From the NCBI RefSeq assembly GCF_028993635.1, contig NZ_CP118631.1:4712001-4776000 (forward strand): 64,000 bases of DNA, in the 5' to 3' direction. Positions 36,527-48,305 of this stretch are shown piece by piece. The position numbers and the translations under genes were made by a program. This DNA is from Mucilaginibacter sp. SJ (GTDB lineage: Bacteria; Bacteroidota; Bacteroidia; Sphingobacteriales; Sphingobacteriaceae). How positions within the stretch are numbered: the first letter of the stretch is position 1; each line of letters starts with the position of its first letter. Below the pieces are notes generated by a model. That model saw only the letters and a program-made list of their open reading frames with translations, did no database searches and was not told the origin of the DNA.

Positions 36527-36859
36527 TTAAACTTCTTTAGTTGGGTTACGGTAGTATACTTTACCATCTAAAAATTCCTGAACGGCAACTAATGACGGTT
36601 TAGGCAATTTTTCGTAGTATTTTGAAATTTCAATTTGCTCACGGTTTTCAAATACTTCTTCCAGGTTATCATTTGATGATGCAAATTCAGAAAGTTTCTG
36701 GTGAAGCTCTTCTTTAATGTTGTTCGAGATCTGGTTTGCCCTTTTTGACATAATCACAAGCGACTCATAGATGTTCTCTGTTTTGGTATCCAGCTCGCGT
36801 AAATCGCGGGTTACAGTGCTGCTGGCTGCTGCTGGTTTATTACTGTTGTTAGCTGTCAT
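36527..36859 (-). CDS. rpoZ: RNA polymerase omega subunit, Bacteroidota type
   Basis: 110 residues. NIYESLVIMSKRANQISNNI (about 29-48) is the omega core, helping RNA polymerase assembly. The tail QIEISKYYEKLPKPSLVAVQ is common to this phylum. Position between bamD and coaBC is conserved. Confidence 0.85.
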   Translation of the reverse strand: MTANNSNKPAAASSTVTRDLRELDTKTENIYESLVIMSKRANQISNNIKEELHQKLSEFASSNDNLEEVFENREQIEISKYYEKLPKPSLVAVQEFLDGKVYYRNPTKEV

Positions 36860-36890
36860 ATCTTAATTTAAACTCTTTAATATATCTTAA

Positions 36891-37817
36891 TTAATATGGT
36901 ATTTTTTGCGGCTGATTTTTTTCAGATGGCGATGTTGTTGTTACAGTATCTTTCTTTAAAAGTTTCTTTGCGGTTTTTTCATTGCTCATTGCTTCGGCAA
37001 TTAAACGCTGCGCCTGTTTTATGCCCTGCTGGCTGTCTTTTACATATGCCTGAGTTTCGTGCAGGTATTTGCTGTTCGGATATTTTTCGGCAAATTGATC
37101 GGCATAAGCTATAGCCTGGTTAAAACGGTCTTCCTGTTTGGTTTCAAAGCTATGATAAGCATACTGATATTGCGCTTTAACAATAAGGTATTCCATTTCT
37201 TCGCCGTATTTGGTATCAGGATAATCGCGCAACGCATTGTTAAACGCAATCACTGCCGATTGATAATCGCTGATTGTTAAATAAAGTTTGGCGTTGGCAT
37301 AAGCTTTGGTTTCCAGTTTATCGCGCAGGTTCTGGATCAGCTTGCTGGCTTCGGCTACACGATCGCTTTTTGGATAAAGGTTAATGAACAACTGCAAAGC
37401 GTCGATAGCTTTTAACGTATTATCCTGGTCAAGCGAATATATCGGCGAATCAAGGTAGTAGCAATAAGCAGAGAAAAAGCGGCATTCCTCAGCCCTTGGG
37501 CTCGAAGGGTAGGTATCGGCAAATGTTTTAAAGTGATATCTTGCCGATGTATAGTCTTTTTGTTTGTAATACGTAAACGCGTAGTAATAAAAGAGGTCTT
37601 CTGCACCTTCGCGACCACGGTAACGCTCAACCAGTACCTCAAATAAACCTAAAGCTTTGTTATAGTCCTTTTTATTATAGTATTTAATAGCTTCCTGGTA
37701 TTTTTTAGCGTAATCGTTACTGGCTTTTAACTTTTCGTATTTGCTTTTACAACTGCCAAGCGTAATAATTACGATAGCTAAAACACTGGCTAATAACGTT
37801 AGTTGCTTTTTAAACAT
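36891..37817 (-). CDS. bamD: outer membrane assembly lipoprotein BamD
   Basis: 308 residues from ATG 37817, which gives a clean lipoprotein signal with the lipobox TLGSC (Cys23); a frame 10 codons longer is unlikely. Five tetratricopeptide-like repeats follow (about 40-270; for example KYQEAIKYYNKKDYNKALGL). It is part of the BAM complex that inserts barrels such as the receptor at 27251. A -7 element lies 5 bp above the start, so the leader is very short. Confidence 0.9.
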   Translation of the reverse strand: MFKKQLTLLASVLAIVIITLGSCKSKYEKLKASNDYAKKYQEAIKYYNKKDYNKALGLFEVLVERYRGREGAEDLFYYYAFTYYKQKDYTSARYHFKTFADTYPSSPRAEECRFFSAYCYYLDSPIYSLDQDNTLKAIDALQLFINLYPKSDRVAEASKLIQNLRDKLETKAYANAKLYLTISDYQSAVIAFNNALRDYPDTKYGEEMEYLIVKAQYQYAYHSFETKQEDRFNQAIAYADQFAEKYPNSKYLHETQAYVKDSQQGIKQAQRLIAEAMSNEKTAKKLLKKDTVTTTSPSEKNQPQKIPY

Positions 37818-37821
37818 TCTG

Positions 37822-37829
37822 CAAAGATA
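37822..37829 (-). promoter_or_regulatory. -7 promoter element of the bamD operon
   Basis: Minus-strand TATCTTTG immediately before the bamD ATG, as also seen for glyQS. Confidence 0.55.
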
Positions 37830-38620
37830 GTTAATAATATAAATCAATCAATTTTTATTTAGCCGCTAATATATAACGAGGCATTGGCTCGGCACCTACG
37901 TGTATAGTGTATTTAACATCTTTTAACTATTGCGGGTTTAGCTGTGATAGACTTGGTTAAACTAATACGATTAAAATGGTTATTTCTTATATAAAGGAAG
38001 TCGGTTTTTGAAAGTTTCATTAAGCGGAAAGCTATATGGTCTGGGCGATGGTAATGATGTATTCGGTAGATTGATTGCGAATGCCTAATGTTTCAATAAT
38101 GTTAAATGCCAACACCTGGCCATATACAAAACAAAGGTTTTGACTTGTAAATCTCTTTAGGTAATTTAATAATGACATTGGATGATGATAGGTTCAACTT
38201 TAGTAAATAACGGAAATGAAAAGTATATAAATTAAAGAATTGGCCGGCTACACCAGCGGTGCAAAAGGTTTGTAGAAAATAAAATGGATCAAATTTATAG
38301 TGTGCCAGAGGTACGCCACTCGGCGTTAGGTGAGCTATTGGTGATTCTCCGTTTGTATATTATATAATAGAGGTTGCAAATATTAAACTCGATGTTGATG
38401 GTTTCCCGGGTTTTTCTAAATGTTAACTGCCTATTGAAAGCTGCCAACTGAGATTATGGGCGTTGCCTTCGGCCGGGCTATTCGCTCATACGCCTGCAGG
38501 CATTACGCTCGTTGGCCGGTACCCGCTGCTATCCCTAACGCGGGTTTTGAGTAGTTTTTGAAACTTTTTCCTGTTGAAGCATAGCGTGTTAAGATGACCT
38601 TGAGGAAAATGGGTAAAAAT
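37830..38620. other. gene-free gap upstream of the rRNA operon
   Basis: No gene. It contains a diverged copy of repeat B (38454-38544) and otherwise AT-rich sequence with no recognisable signal. It separates the bamD operon from the divergent rRNA promoters. Confidence 0.6.
38454..38544 (+). repeat. dispersed repeat B, copy 3 (diverged)
   Basis: ATGGGCGTTGCCTTCGGCC at the start and TATCCCTAACGCGGG at the end. The middle (CTCATACGCCTGCAGGCATT) differs from the other copies. Confidence 0.65.
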
Positions 38621-38622
38621 AA

Positions 38623-38653
38623 TTTGGAGAAGGCGTAAAAGCGTGTACCTTTG
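38623..38653 (+). promoter_or_regulatory. rRNA operon promoter P1
   Basis: TTTG (38623-38626), 19-bp spacer, TACCTTTG (38646-38653). Followed by CAGCCCGCAAACGAGG, which recurs after P2. Confidence 0.85.
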
Positions 38654-38736
38654 CAGCCCGCAAACGAGGAAATGAGTTGAGCGGGGTTAGTACATTAAAA
38701 GGATAGAAAAGTAAAGGAAAAAAGATTAAAAATCTT

Positions 38737-38768
38737 TTTGTGGGAATGAAAAAAAATCCACACCTTTG
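38737..38768 (+). promoter_or_regulatory. rRNA operon promoter P2
   Basis: TTTG (38737-38740), 20-bp spacer, CACCTTTG (38761-38768), one base off consensus. Followed by CAGCCCGCAAATGAGG. Confidence 0.75.
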
Positions 38769-38838
38769 CAGCCCGCAAATGAGGAAAAGAGGAGAGTGAA
38801 GCGGGTCTGAAACTTTCAGAAATAAAAAATAAAAAAGT

Positions 38839-38869
38839 TTTGGAAATAAGAAAAGGTTTTCTACCTTTG
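38839..38869 (+). promoter_or_regulatory. rRNA operon promoter P3
   Basis: TTTG (38839-38842), 19-bp spacer, TACCTTTG (38862-38869). Followed by CAGACCCAAACGG. Confidence 0.85.
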
Positions 38870-39230
38870 CAGACCCAAACGGAAGGGTGCTTGAGAGAGC
38901 GAAAGATTTGAGGCTGAGCGAGTTCAGTCAATAAAAGAAGGAAGAAAGTTAACGATGGTTAATGAGTAAAACAAAAGAGCCGAAAGCGATTTTCGGGGAA
39001 ACAAACTGACAAGTTAAGCAATGCGAATTGCGACGACATAATAGCTGATTCGGATGATGAAGCGAGGAAGTTCTTTTAAGAAATGGAAATCATGTAGCGT
39101 AACGGGAGATTAACCAAAGCTAAGGCTGAGGAAGATTGAAGAGTTACAAAAAAGAAGAGAGACTGTATAAAGATATATAATACAGATTCTATTAATTAAT
39201 AATAGGGTCAGTGGTTAAACAAAACATTTT
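38870..39230 (+). other. rRNA transcript leader
   Basis: Non-coding 5' leader of the rRNA precursor. It contains the left arm of the 16S processing stem at 39074-39103 and a CGAAAGCGATTTTCG hairpin at about 38980-38996. Confidence 0.75.
39074..39103 (+). other. 16S processing stem, left arm
   Basis: TTTTAAGAAAT then ATCATGTAGCG are complementary to the sequence after 16S at 40783-40809 (CGCTACATGAT, then ATTTCTTAAAA). The left arm has a small bulge (GGA). The paired stem would be the RNase III-type cleavage site. Confidence 0.8.
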
Positions 39231-40752
<1,522 letters not shown>

Positions 40753-40782
40753 TGGAGCAGTATCTCTGAGTGACTCGGAACT

Positions 40783-40809
40783 GTTCGCTACATGATAATT
40801 TCTTAAAAC
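40783..40809 (+). other. 16S processing stem, right arm
   Basis: GTTCGCTACATGATAATTTC and the following TTAAAAC pair with 39074-39103. Confidence 0.8.
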
Positions 40810-40964
40810 ACAAACAAAAAGACAAAAGGAAACCCAGAAGATGAAGCCATCTGTGGAATGTGCAAACGAAAGTAGGCACAGGACAAGTGGCAGTAAGCAG
40901 TGGCAGCAGCAGTAGGCAGAAAAGTCCTGCAAACTGCAACTGATAACTGCAACTAAAAACAAAT

Positions 40965-41039
40965 AGTCCTGTAGCTCAGCTTGGTTAGAGCACTACACTG
41001 ATAATGTAGGGGTCAGCAGTTCAAATCTGCTCGGGACTA
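40965..41039 (+). tRNA. tRNA-Ile (GAT)
   Basis: Acceptor AGTCCTG / CGGGACT, D arm TAGCTCAGC..., anticodon loop CTGATAA with anticodon GAT, T loop TTCAAAT. CCA is not encoded (CAA follows the discriminator A). Confidence 0.96.
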
Positions 41040-41046
41040 CAAGAGG

Positions 41047-41126
41047 CAATTAGCGAATTAGAGAATGAGTGAGTTAGTGAATTGAAAAGGATCACTAATT
41101 CAAAAAATCACTAAATCACTAATTGA
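41047..41126. repeat. TTAGTGA-type inverted repeat in the 16S-23S spacer
   Basis: Arms with GAATTAGAGAATGAGTGAGT and the complement ATCACTAAATCACTAATT form an imperfect hairpin between the two tRNAs. Similar sequence lies at 23806-23914. Confidence 0.65.
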
Positions 41127-41137
41127 TCGCATCCTTC

Positions 41138-41214
41138 GGGGGATTAGCTCAGCTGGCTAGAGCACCTGCCTTGCACGCAGGGGGTCAACGGTTCGAATCC
41201 GTTATTCTCCACCA
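41138..41214 (+). tRNA. tRNA-Ala (TGC)
   Basis: Acceptor GGGGGAT / ATTCTCC, anticodon loop CTTGCAC with anticodon TGC, T loop TTCGAAT, and an encoded CCA end (41212-41214). Confidence 0.96.
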
Positions 41215-41270
41215 AGTATTCTACAGTAACTATAATATAGGTTACGCTACAGATGAAAACTAACGTTCTT

Positions 41271-41316
41271 TGACATATTGGAAGAAGTAATTGAAAACAA
41301 GAGAAAACAACAGATA
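41271..41316 (+). other. 23S processing stem, left arm
   Basis: TGACATATTGGAAGAAGTAA and the following TTGAAAACAAGAGAAAACAA pair with 44414-44462, downstream of 23S. Confidence 0.85.
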
Positions 41317-41456
41317 GGAAGTTTTTTCAGTTCAATGGTTCATTAGTAAATTAGTTCATTGGTAGCAATACTGCTTGGACAAATGAACGAGTGAACAAAT
41401 GAACGAATCAACTAACTAAAATAAAGACATACCTTGCGGCGCAAAAGGCGCAAGAG

Positions 41457-44335
<2,879 letters not shown>

Positions 44336-44413
44336 CGTATCAGAGATCAGAGGTTAGAGATTAAGAGATTAGTCGCTACCTCTGATCCGCGAAAAAAACA
44401 GATAAACAACAAT

Positions 44414-44462
44414 GATCTGTTGTTTTCTCTTAACTTCAATCACTTCTTTCAATAATATGTCA
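44414..44462 (+). other. 23S processing stem, right arm
   Basis: GATCTGTTGTTTTCTCTTAA and onward to AATATGTCA complement the left arm at 41271-41316 over about 45 bp with a few mismatches. Confidence 0.85.
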
Positions 44463-44584
44463 TTGTTGAGCAAAAAGCTAAAGGCGTAAAGCTTAAAGCG
44501 GGGATGCGAAACAAATAAAATAATAAAAGAATTGGCAAAAAAGCTTTGAGCTTTCAGCCTTGAGCATTAAGCTCAAAAGAAATT

Positions 44585-44694
44585 CAGGTGCCTATATCGG
44601 CGGTGTCTACCTCTTCCCATTCCGAACAGAGAAGTCAAGCCCGCCAGAGCCGATGGTACTGCGGTAAAACGTGGGAGAGTAGGTCGGTGCCACC
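44585..44694 (+). rRNA. rrf: 5S ribosomal RNA
   Basis: Contains CCATTCCGAACAGAGAAGTC and CCGATGGTACTGCGG, ending with GGGAGAGTAGGTCGGTGCCA. Ends are approximate. A hairpin-rich stretch (44467-44575, AAAGCTTAAAGC / AAGCTTTGAGCTTT) separates it from 23S. Confidence 0.95.
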
Positions 44695-44721
44695 CTTTAT
44701 CACTTTCAATAGTGCTACAAA

Positions 44722-44757
44722 TGCAAAAGCCTTAGCTAATAACTAAGGCTTTTTGCG
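44722..44757 (+). terminator. rRNA operon terminator
   Basis: GCAAAAGCCTTAG-CTAATAA-CTAAGGCTTTTTGC: a strong stem with a T run inside its 3' arm. Confidence 0.85.
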
Positions 44758-44874
44758 TTGATAGGCTTTTCAGTATCCTGTTATATTCTCCATAGCGTAC
44801 TTCGGCGGTAACAAAAAATACGCGTTAACACACATACTTTTTATTGTGGTAATAATAACTTACAATCATTTTTT

Positions 44875-44882
44875 TATGTTTG
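44875..44882 (+). promoter_or_regulatory. -7 element for the small gene at 44902
   Basis: TATGTTTG, 19 bp before the ATG. No convincing -33 TTTG. Confidence 0.5.
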
Positions 44883-44901
44883 CGCTTCCAAAAATAGCCC
44901 C

Positions 44902-45141
44902 ATGGAATTTGAAAAATTAGCAGCCCAAATTAAATTAGAAATAGCAAAACTGGATACCACGCCCGAGCTTGATAAAATCAACAGGGCTTTTGACGAGAAG
45001 ATCCGCAAGGTGGAGGAAGCCCGTCGTGAAAAGCTGGCTACCGTGCCCGACAATGCCGTAGAACGCAAAAAACTCATTGCCGCCCTTGAAGCTCTTGGAG
45101 AAAAGGGCTCAGACCGAAAAGTTGGGGGGATGAAAGTTTAA
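44902..45141 (+). CDS. small charged helical protein, 3' end replaced by an insertion sequence
   Basis: 79 residues, Glu/Lys-rich and helical (MEFEKLAAQIKLEIAKLDTT). I do not recognise the family. The last 11 residues (GSDRKVGGMKV) come from the inserted ISL3-type element that begins at 45106. If the element and one copy of the 8-bp duplication are removed, the frame continues as EK-YVEPAKKKSRE and stops at 46586-46588. Both versions happen to be 79 residues. The core (about 68 residues) is intact, so the product may still work. The gene has its own -7 element. Confidence 0.75.
   Translation: MEFEKLAAQIKLEIAKLDTTPELDKINRAFDEKIRKVEEARREKLATVPDNAVERKKLIAALEALGEKGSDRKVGGMKV
45098..45105 (+). 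repeat. target-site duplication, left copy
   Basis: GAGAAAAG, identical to 46545-46552. Eight bp fits the ISL3 family. Confidence 0.9.
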
Positions 45142-46121
45142 GCATAGATTTTAGCAAGTCTGAATAGAAAGAATGAAGTATCTCTTACACCTCTGAGAGT
45201 AGCTCTGAAAGCTTTAACTTTAGCATTGAAAGATTCTGCAGATGCGTTTGTACTTCTGTTATCGAAGAAGTTCAAGATAGATTCATAATGTTGCTGAACG
45301 GACCTTGCAACGGTTTTAAAAGCATTAATACCAGAGTCTTCCACCTCATTATACCATATAGCCAGTTTTTTAAAGGCGATCACTTTGGTTTTACAATTAG
45401 TGAATATATTACCTAAGCTGATAGCAAGATTATAAGCTTTGAGCAGTTCCGGATATCTTGAAAAAAGCAGATCAGCCCTTTCCTTTTGTGATAGCGTCCA
45501 TTTAGATCGATGCTTGAACAGCAAGTATCTGCTTCGGGCGAGTAATTGTTTTAAAGTATCGCCATTACTGAGCACTTCGGGCTGATAGGATTGTTTGTTT
45601 TTCCGGGCCTGTTCAATCAGCTTACTTTCCGCATCAAGAGCTTCCCAGCGATATTTTATTCTTGCTTCCTGAACAGCGTCATAAGCCAGCTTTTGTACAT
45701 GGAATCGATCCACGACCCGCACAGCATTGCTAAAACATCTGCGTATAGCTTTGATCATGTTTGCCGCCATGTCCATCGTTACCTCCTTTACTTTATTCCT
45801 TGACCTTAAGGGTATTTTCTCCAGTACAGCGATGATTTGTTCAGACTGTGTGCCTTTGATCATCGCCACTATGGCTTTTTTATTCCCTTTGGCTTGTTTG
45901 TTGGTAACAATGGTATAGAGTTCCCCATTGCTTAACGCAGTTTCATCTATACTCAGATAAGGGCCTGTGTTATCTGCAAACAACATCCAGTCTTCCGCAT
46001 GATCCTTTTGGCTCCAGCTATGAAAATCACTTAGGTGATCTTTGTATTGCTGACCGAGCTGCTTGCCATCTACCTGGTATAACCGGCCTAATAAATGGCT
46101 GCTGATCGGGTGATTATCCAA
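45138..46121 (-). CDS. ISL3-type DDE transposase, catalytic part
   Basis: About 327 residues. DDE region features: SIDETALSNGELYTIV (first Asp), EVTMDMAANMIKAIRRCF with NAVRVVDRFHVQKLA (second Asp in an ISL3-style block), and NASAESFNAKVKAFRATLRG (Glu near the C terminus). The frame has no ATG at its start (TTG at 46119-46121) and lies in a different frame from the preceding ORF, overlapping it by 8 nt. It is probably made by frame shifting or by stop-restart at TTGGATAAT. The stop codon lies inside the left terminal repeat zone. Confidence 0.88.
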   Translation of the reverse strand: MDNHPISSHLLGRLYQVDGKQLGQQYKDHLSDFHSWSQKDHAEDWMLFADNTGPYLSIDETALSNGELYTIVTNKQAKGNKKAIVAMIKGTQSEQIIAVLEKIPLRSRNKVKEVTMDMAANMIKAIRRCFSNAVRVVDRFHVQKLAYDAVQEARIKYRWEALDAESKLIEQARKNKQSYQPEVLSNGDTLKQLLARSRYLLFKHRSKWTLSQKERADLLFSRYPELLKAYNLAISLGNIFTNCKTKVIAFKKLAIWYNEVEDSGINAFKTVARSVQQHYESILNFFDNRSTNASAESFNAKVKAFRATLRGVRDTSFFLFRLAKIYA

Positions 46122-46470
46122 ATATTCCTTTTAAAAAAGTGCCGAATTCAGTTGTCATTCGCGCCCCTTTTCTTACTAAATCCCAATCTCTTGAGATGAT
46201 CTCCCCGCTCGCCTTTACTTCCCATCTGCGTCTTTTTATACACAAGGCTACTTTATGGCCGCGGATAGGAAAATCCTGAATAGCTGTCTCTGGTAAAAAG
46301 CCTTTTGACTCTAACTGTGACTTATCATAACCGGATGGAGCAAGGTTCTTCTCCTCCAGATAAATGTTCAACGCTCCATTCTCTGATGAACGGACATCGG
46401 TAAGTTCAAAATAGTCTAAAAGGCCTTTTGGTAAGATTAAATGGACAAGGGTTTCGTATGCTGATGACAA
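46114..46470 (-). CDS. ISAon1-type transposase N-terminal protein
   Basis: 118 residues, the separate N-terminal region of the same transposase: SSAYETLVHLILPKGLLDYF and a basic block IRGHKVALCIKRRRWEVKA, probably for terminal-repeat binding. It ends GTFLKGIFG, after a T6A4 run (TTTTTTAAAA) that could cause slippage. By frame arithmetic the join needs a +1 (or -2) change, not a -1. Confidence 0.82.
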   Translation of the reverse strand: MSSAYETLVHLILPKGLLDYFELTDVRSSENGALNIYLEEKNLAPSGYDKSQLESKGFLPETAIQDFPIRGHKVALCIKRRRWEVKASGEIISRDWDLVRKGARMTTEFGTFLKGIFG

Positions 46471-46544
46471 GTGGACGCGTGTTGATTATTATATCCACAA
46501 AGCAAACACTTTTTTTTCTCCCCCACAATTTTTCTGCTTGATCC

Positions 46545-46552
46545 GAGAAAAG
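46545..46552 (+). repeat. target-site duplication, right copy
   Basis: GAGAAAAG, same as 45098-45105. Confidence 0.9.
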
Positions 46553-46588
46553 TATGTTGAACCTGCTAAGAAGAAGAGCAGGGAATAA
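46553..46588 (+). pseudogene. displaced 3' end of the small gene at 44902
   Basis: Encodes YVEPAKKKSRE and a stop, in frame with codon 68 of the small gene once the insertion is removed. It is now cut off from its start. Confidence 0.85.
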
Positions 46589-46616
46589 GGGATTGGTTTT
46601 GTAGAAGAATTTGAAA

Positions 46617-46646
46617 GGTCTGCCAGGGTTTGGCGGGCCTTTTTTG
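46617..46646 (+). terminator. terminator of the original small gene
   Basis: GGTCTGCCA-GGGTT-TGGCGGGCC and a T6 run, 28 bp after the displaced stop codon. Confidence 0.8.
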
Positions 46647-46716
46647 TTTGTTGGGGTGTCTGGTTGTGTGGGGGGAATGATGGTTTCGGAGCATTGGCGC
46701 TTACCTGTATTGTACT

Positions 46717-46897
46717 GTTCAATTTTTTAAAGTGTAAACACCTGGTGTTTTGTTGTAAAATTGAACGGCTGATAATCAGTGTTTTATAAATTGATAAATT
46801 TGTTCAAAATCGGGATTTGAACAACTTGTATTTGATAATCAACGGGTTATGTAAATTGGTTTTTGAACGTTGAACACCCGGTTTTTAAAAATTGAAC
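46717..46897. repeat. iteron-like cluster of AAAATTGAAC
   Basis: Three exact copies of AAAATTGAAC: 46757-46766 and 46888-46897 on +, 46717-46726 on -. Near copies lie at about 46802-46810 (-), 46815-46822, 46861-46868 and 46869-46875. They lie in AT-rich DNA just before a RepA-like ATPase gene, so they may be a binding array or a relic of a replication origin. Confidence 0.6.
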
Positions 46898-47034
46898 ACT
46901 GACAAAGTGCTGTCACCATTGGGGGGCTTTTTAGTGGGTAAATTTGAGTGCCTTTCATGATTGCCGGCAGGTTGGCGGCAAATAACGATAGATGTTTCGG
47001 GCTTTTGAGCTGCCGGACAGGGGCGCTACAAATT

Positions 47035-48099
47035 ATGGACCATACTGCAGAAAAACCCCTGGTTATTCAAATGATTCAAAATGAGGTGCGGGGAGCGGCG
47101 GCTAAGCTTGGGCGAAAGGGGGAGGTTATGATCTCCGACCCGGATGCGGTGGTTGAGCTGTTTGATATTTACCCGGCTAATGAGTGGATGGCCATGGAAA
47201 CTGAACACGAAACGCCGCAAATGCTGTTTGGCAACTTCTGGCTGGAGGGTGAGCTGTGTATCCTGTTTGCCGATACCAATATGGGCAAAAGCCTGTTGGC
47301 CGTGCAGCTGGCCGACAGCATTACCCGGGGCGAACCCATTGCCCCCTTCACGCTTGGGGCCGAAGCCTCGCCGGTGTTGTATATTGATTTTGAACTTACC
47401 GGCAAGCAGTTTGAACAACGCTATACCGACGGCCAAAACCGTTACCAGTTTGCCACCGAGTTTTACCGCGGCGAATACAACCAGTTTAACCGTGCAAGCT
47501 CGCATTATCAAAAACTGGACAGGTATGTGATTGAAGCTTTAACGCGTGGCATTAAGCGTACCGACGCCCGGGTGCTCATCATTGATAATATTACCTGCCT
47601 GCGCAACGGAACCGAGAGCGCCGGGGCTGCCCTGTTGCTGATGAAGGAACTGAAAAAGCTTAAAACCCGCCATGGCGTGAGTATCCTGGTATTGGCCCAT
47701 ACGCCTAAGCGTAACCCGCGGCTGCCGCTGAGCCGCAATGATTTGCAGGGGAGTAAAATGCTCATCAATTTTTGCGACAGTGCCTTTGCCATGGGCGAAA
47801 GCCACTCCATACCCGGCCAGCGGTATTTAAAGCAGATTAAGCAGCGCAGCACTGCCGAAACTTATGGTGCCGACAATATATGCCTTGCCCAACTGGAACG
47901 GCACAACGGTTTTTTAAAGTTTGTTTTTACGGGTAATGACTGCGAGAAAAACCACCTGCGCGATGCCTCCAGGCAAGAACGCGAACGCATGCACCGGGAG
48001 GCTAAAAAACTAAGCGATGAAGGTTTGAGCCAGCGGCAGGTGGCAGAGCGGCTTGGCATGAGTGTGGGAAGTGTGAATAGGATGCTTAGGCCCTACTAA
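47035..48099 (+). CDS. RepA-like AAA ATPase (AAA_25/RecA-like) with C-terminal HTH
   Basis: 354 residues from ATG 47035; the frame opens at GTG 46948 with 29 extra residues unlike the family. Walker A ADTNMGKS (about 79-86), a second strand VLYIDFELTG (about 114-123) and Walker B ARVLIIDNIT (about 178-187) fit hexameric RepA/KaiC-like ATPases. A C-terminal HTH (GLSQRQVAERLGMSVGSVNR) follows. Such proteins are common in Bacteroidota mobile elements, often in plasmid-like replication or mobilisation cassettes. No relaxase or integrase is next to it. Codon use is GC-richer than the operon downstream. Confidence 0.78.
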   Translation: MDHTAEKPLVIQMIQNEVRGAAAKLGRKGEVMISDPDAVVELFDIYPANEWMAMETEHETPQMLFGNFWLEGELCILFADTNMGKSLLAVQLADSITRGEPIAPFTLGAEASPVLYIDFELTGKQFEQRYTDGQNRYQFATEFYRGEYNQFNRASSHYQKLDRYVIEALTRGIKRTDARVLIIDNITCLRNGTESAGAALLLMKELKKLKTRHGVSILVLAHTPKRNPRLPLSRNDLQGSKMLINFCDSAFAMGESHSIPGQRYLKQIKQRSTAETYGADNICLAQLERHNGFLKFVFTGNDCEKNHLRDASRQERERMHREAKKLSDEGLSQRQVAERLGMSVGSVNRMLRPY

Positions 48100-48264
48100 A
48101 TCTCCTCCGGTAGGAAGACTTTGAAGCACAGATTGAAAAGTCATGAGTACGCCACGCTTTTGTCGGCGCGGCATACTCGCGCCGGATGGAGATGATGTAG
48201 ACTTTGCATGCGGGGCACACGTTTCATCAGCGGGAGAGAATAATTTAAAAATAAATTTTGAATT

Positions 48265-48302
48265 GTCGGAATTTCTTACAATAATTGTATTATATATCCG
48301 AC
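48265..48302 (+). promoter_or_regulatory. candidate operator of the island operon
   Basis: An 11-bp palindrome ACAATAATTGT (48278-48288) sits within outer arms GTCGGA (48265-48270) and TCCGAC (48297-48302), all sharing nearly one centre. It ends 3 bp before the first ATG. It would be a natural target for the XRE regulator encoded by gene 2. A TTTG at 48257-48260 may be a -33 element, with a poor -7. Confidence 0.6.
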
Positions 48303-48305
48303 GTT

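Larger units (their letters stand above)
45106..46544 (-). mobile_element. ISL3-type insertion sequence (ISAon1-like), 1439 bp
   Basis: Bounded by imperfect 30-bp inverted repeats (45106-45135 and 46515-46544: left GGCTCAGACCGAAAAGTTGG, right complement GGATCAAGCAGAAAAATTGT; about 22 of 30 match) and by an 8-bp direct duplication GAGAAAAG on both sides. It holds two overlapping leftward ORFs that together make a transposase. Intact ends and an exact duplication point to a recent insertion. Confidence 0.9.

Noticed and set aside
46111..46140. Classical -1 ribosomal frameshift in the ISL3-type element
   Set aside because: The second ORF is in the +1 (or -2) frame relative to the first; a -1 slip would not join them.
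45138..46470. Inactivated transposase pseudogene
   Set aside because: The two-ORF layout is the normal one for ISAon1-like elements, and the terminal repeats and target duplication are intact.
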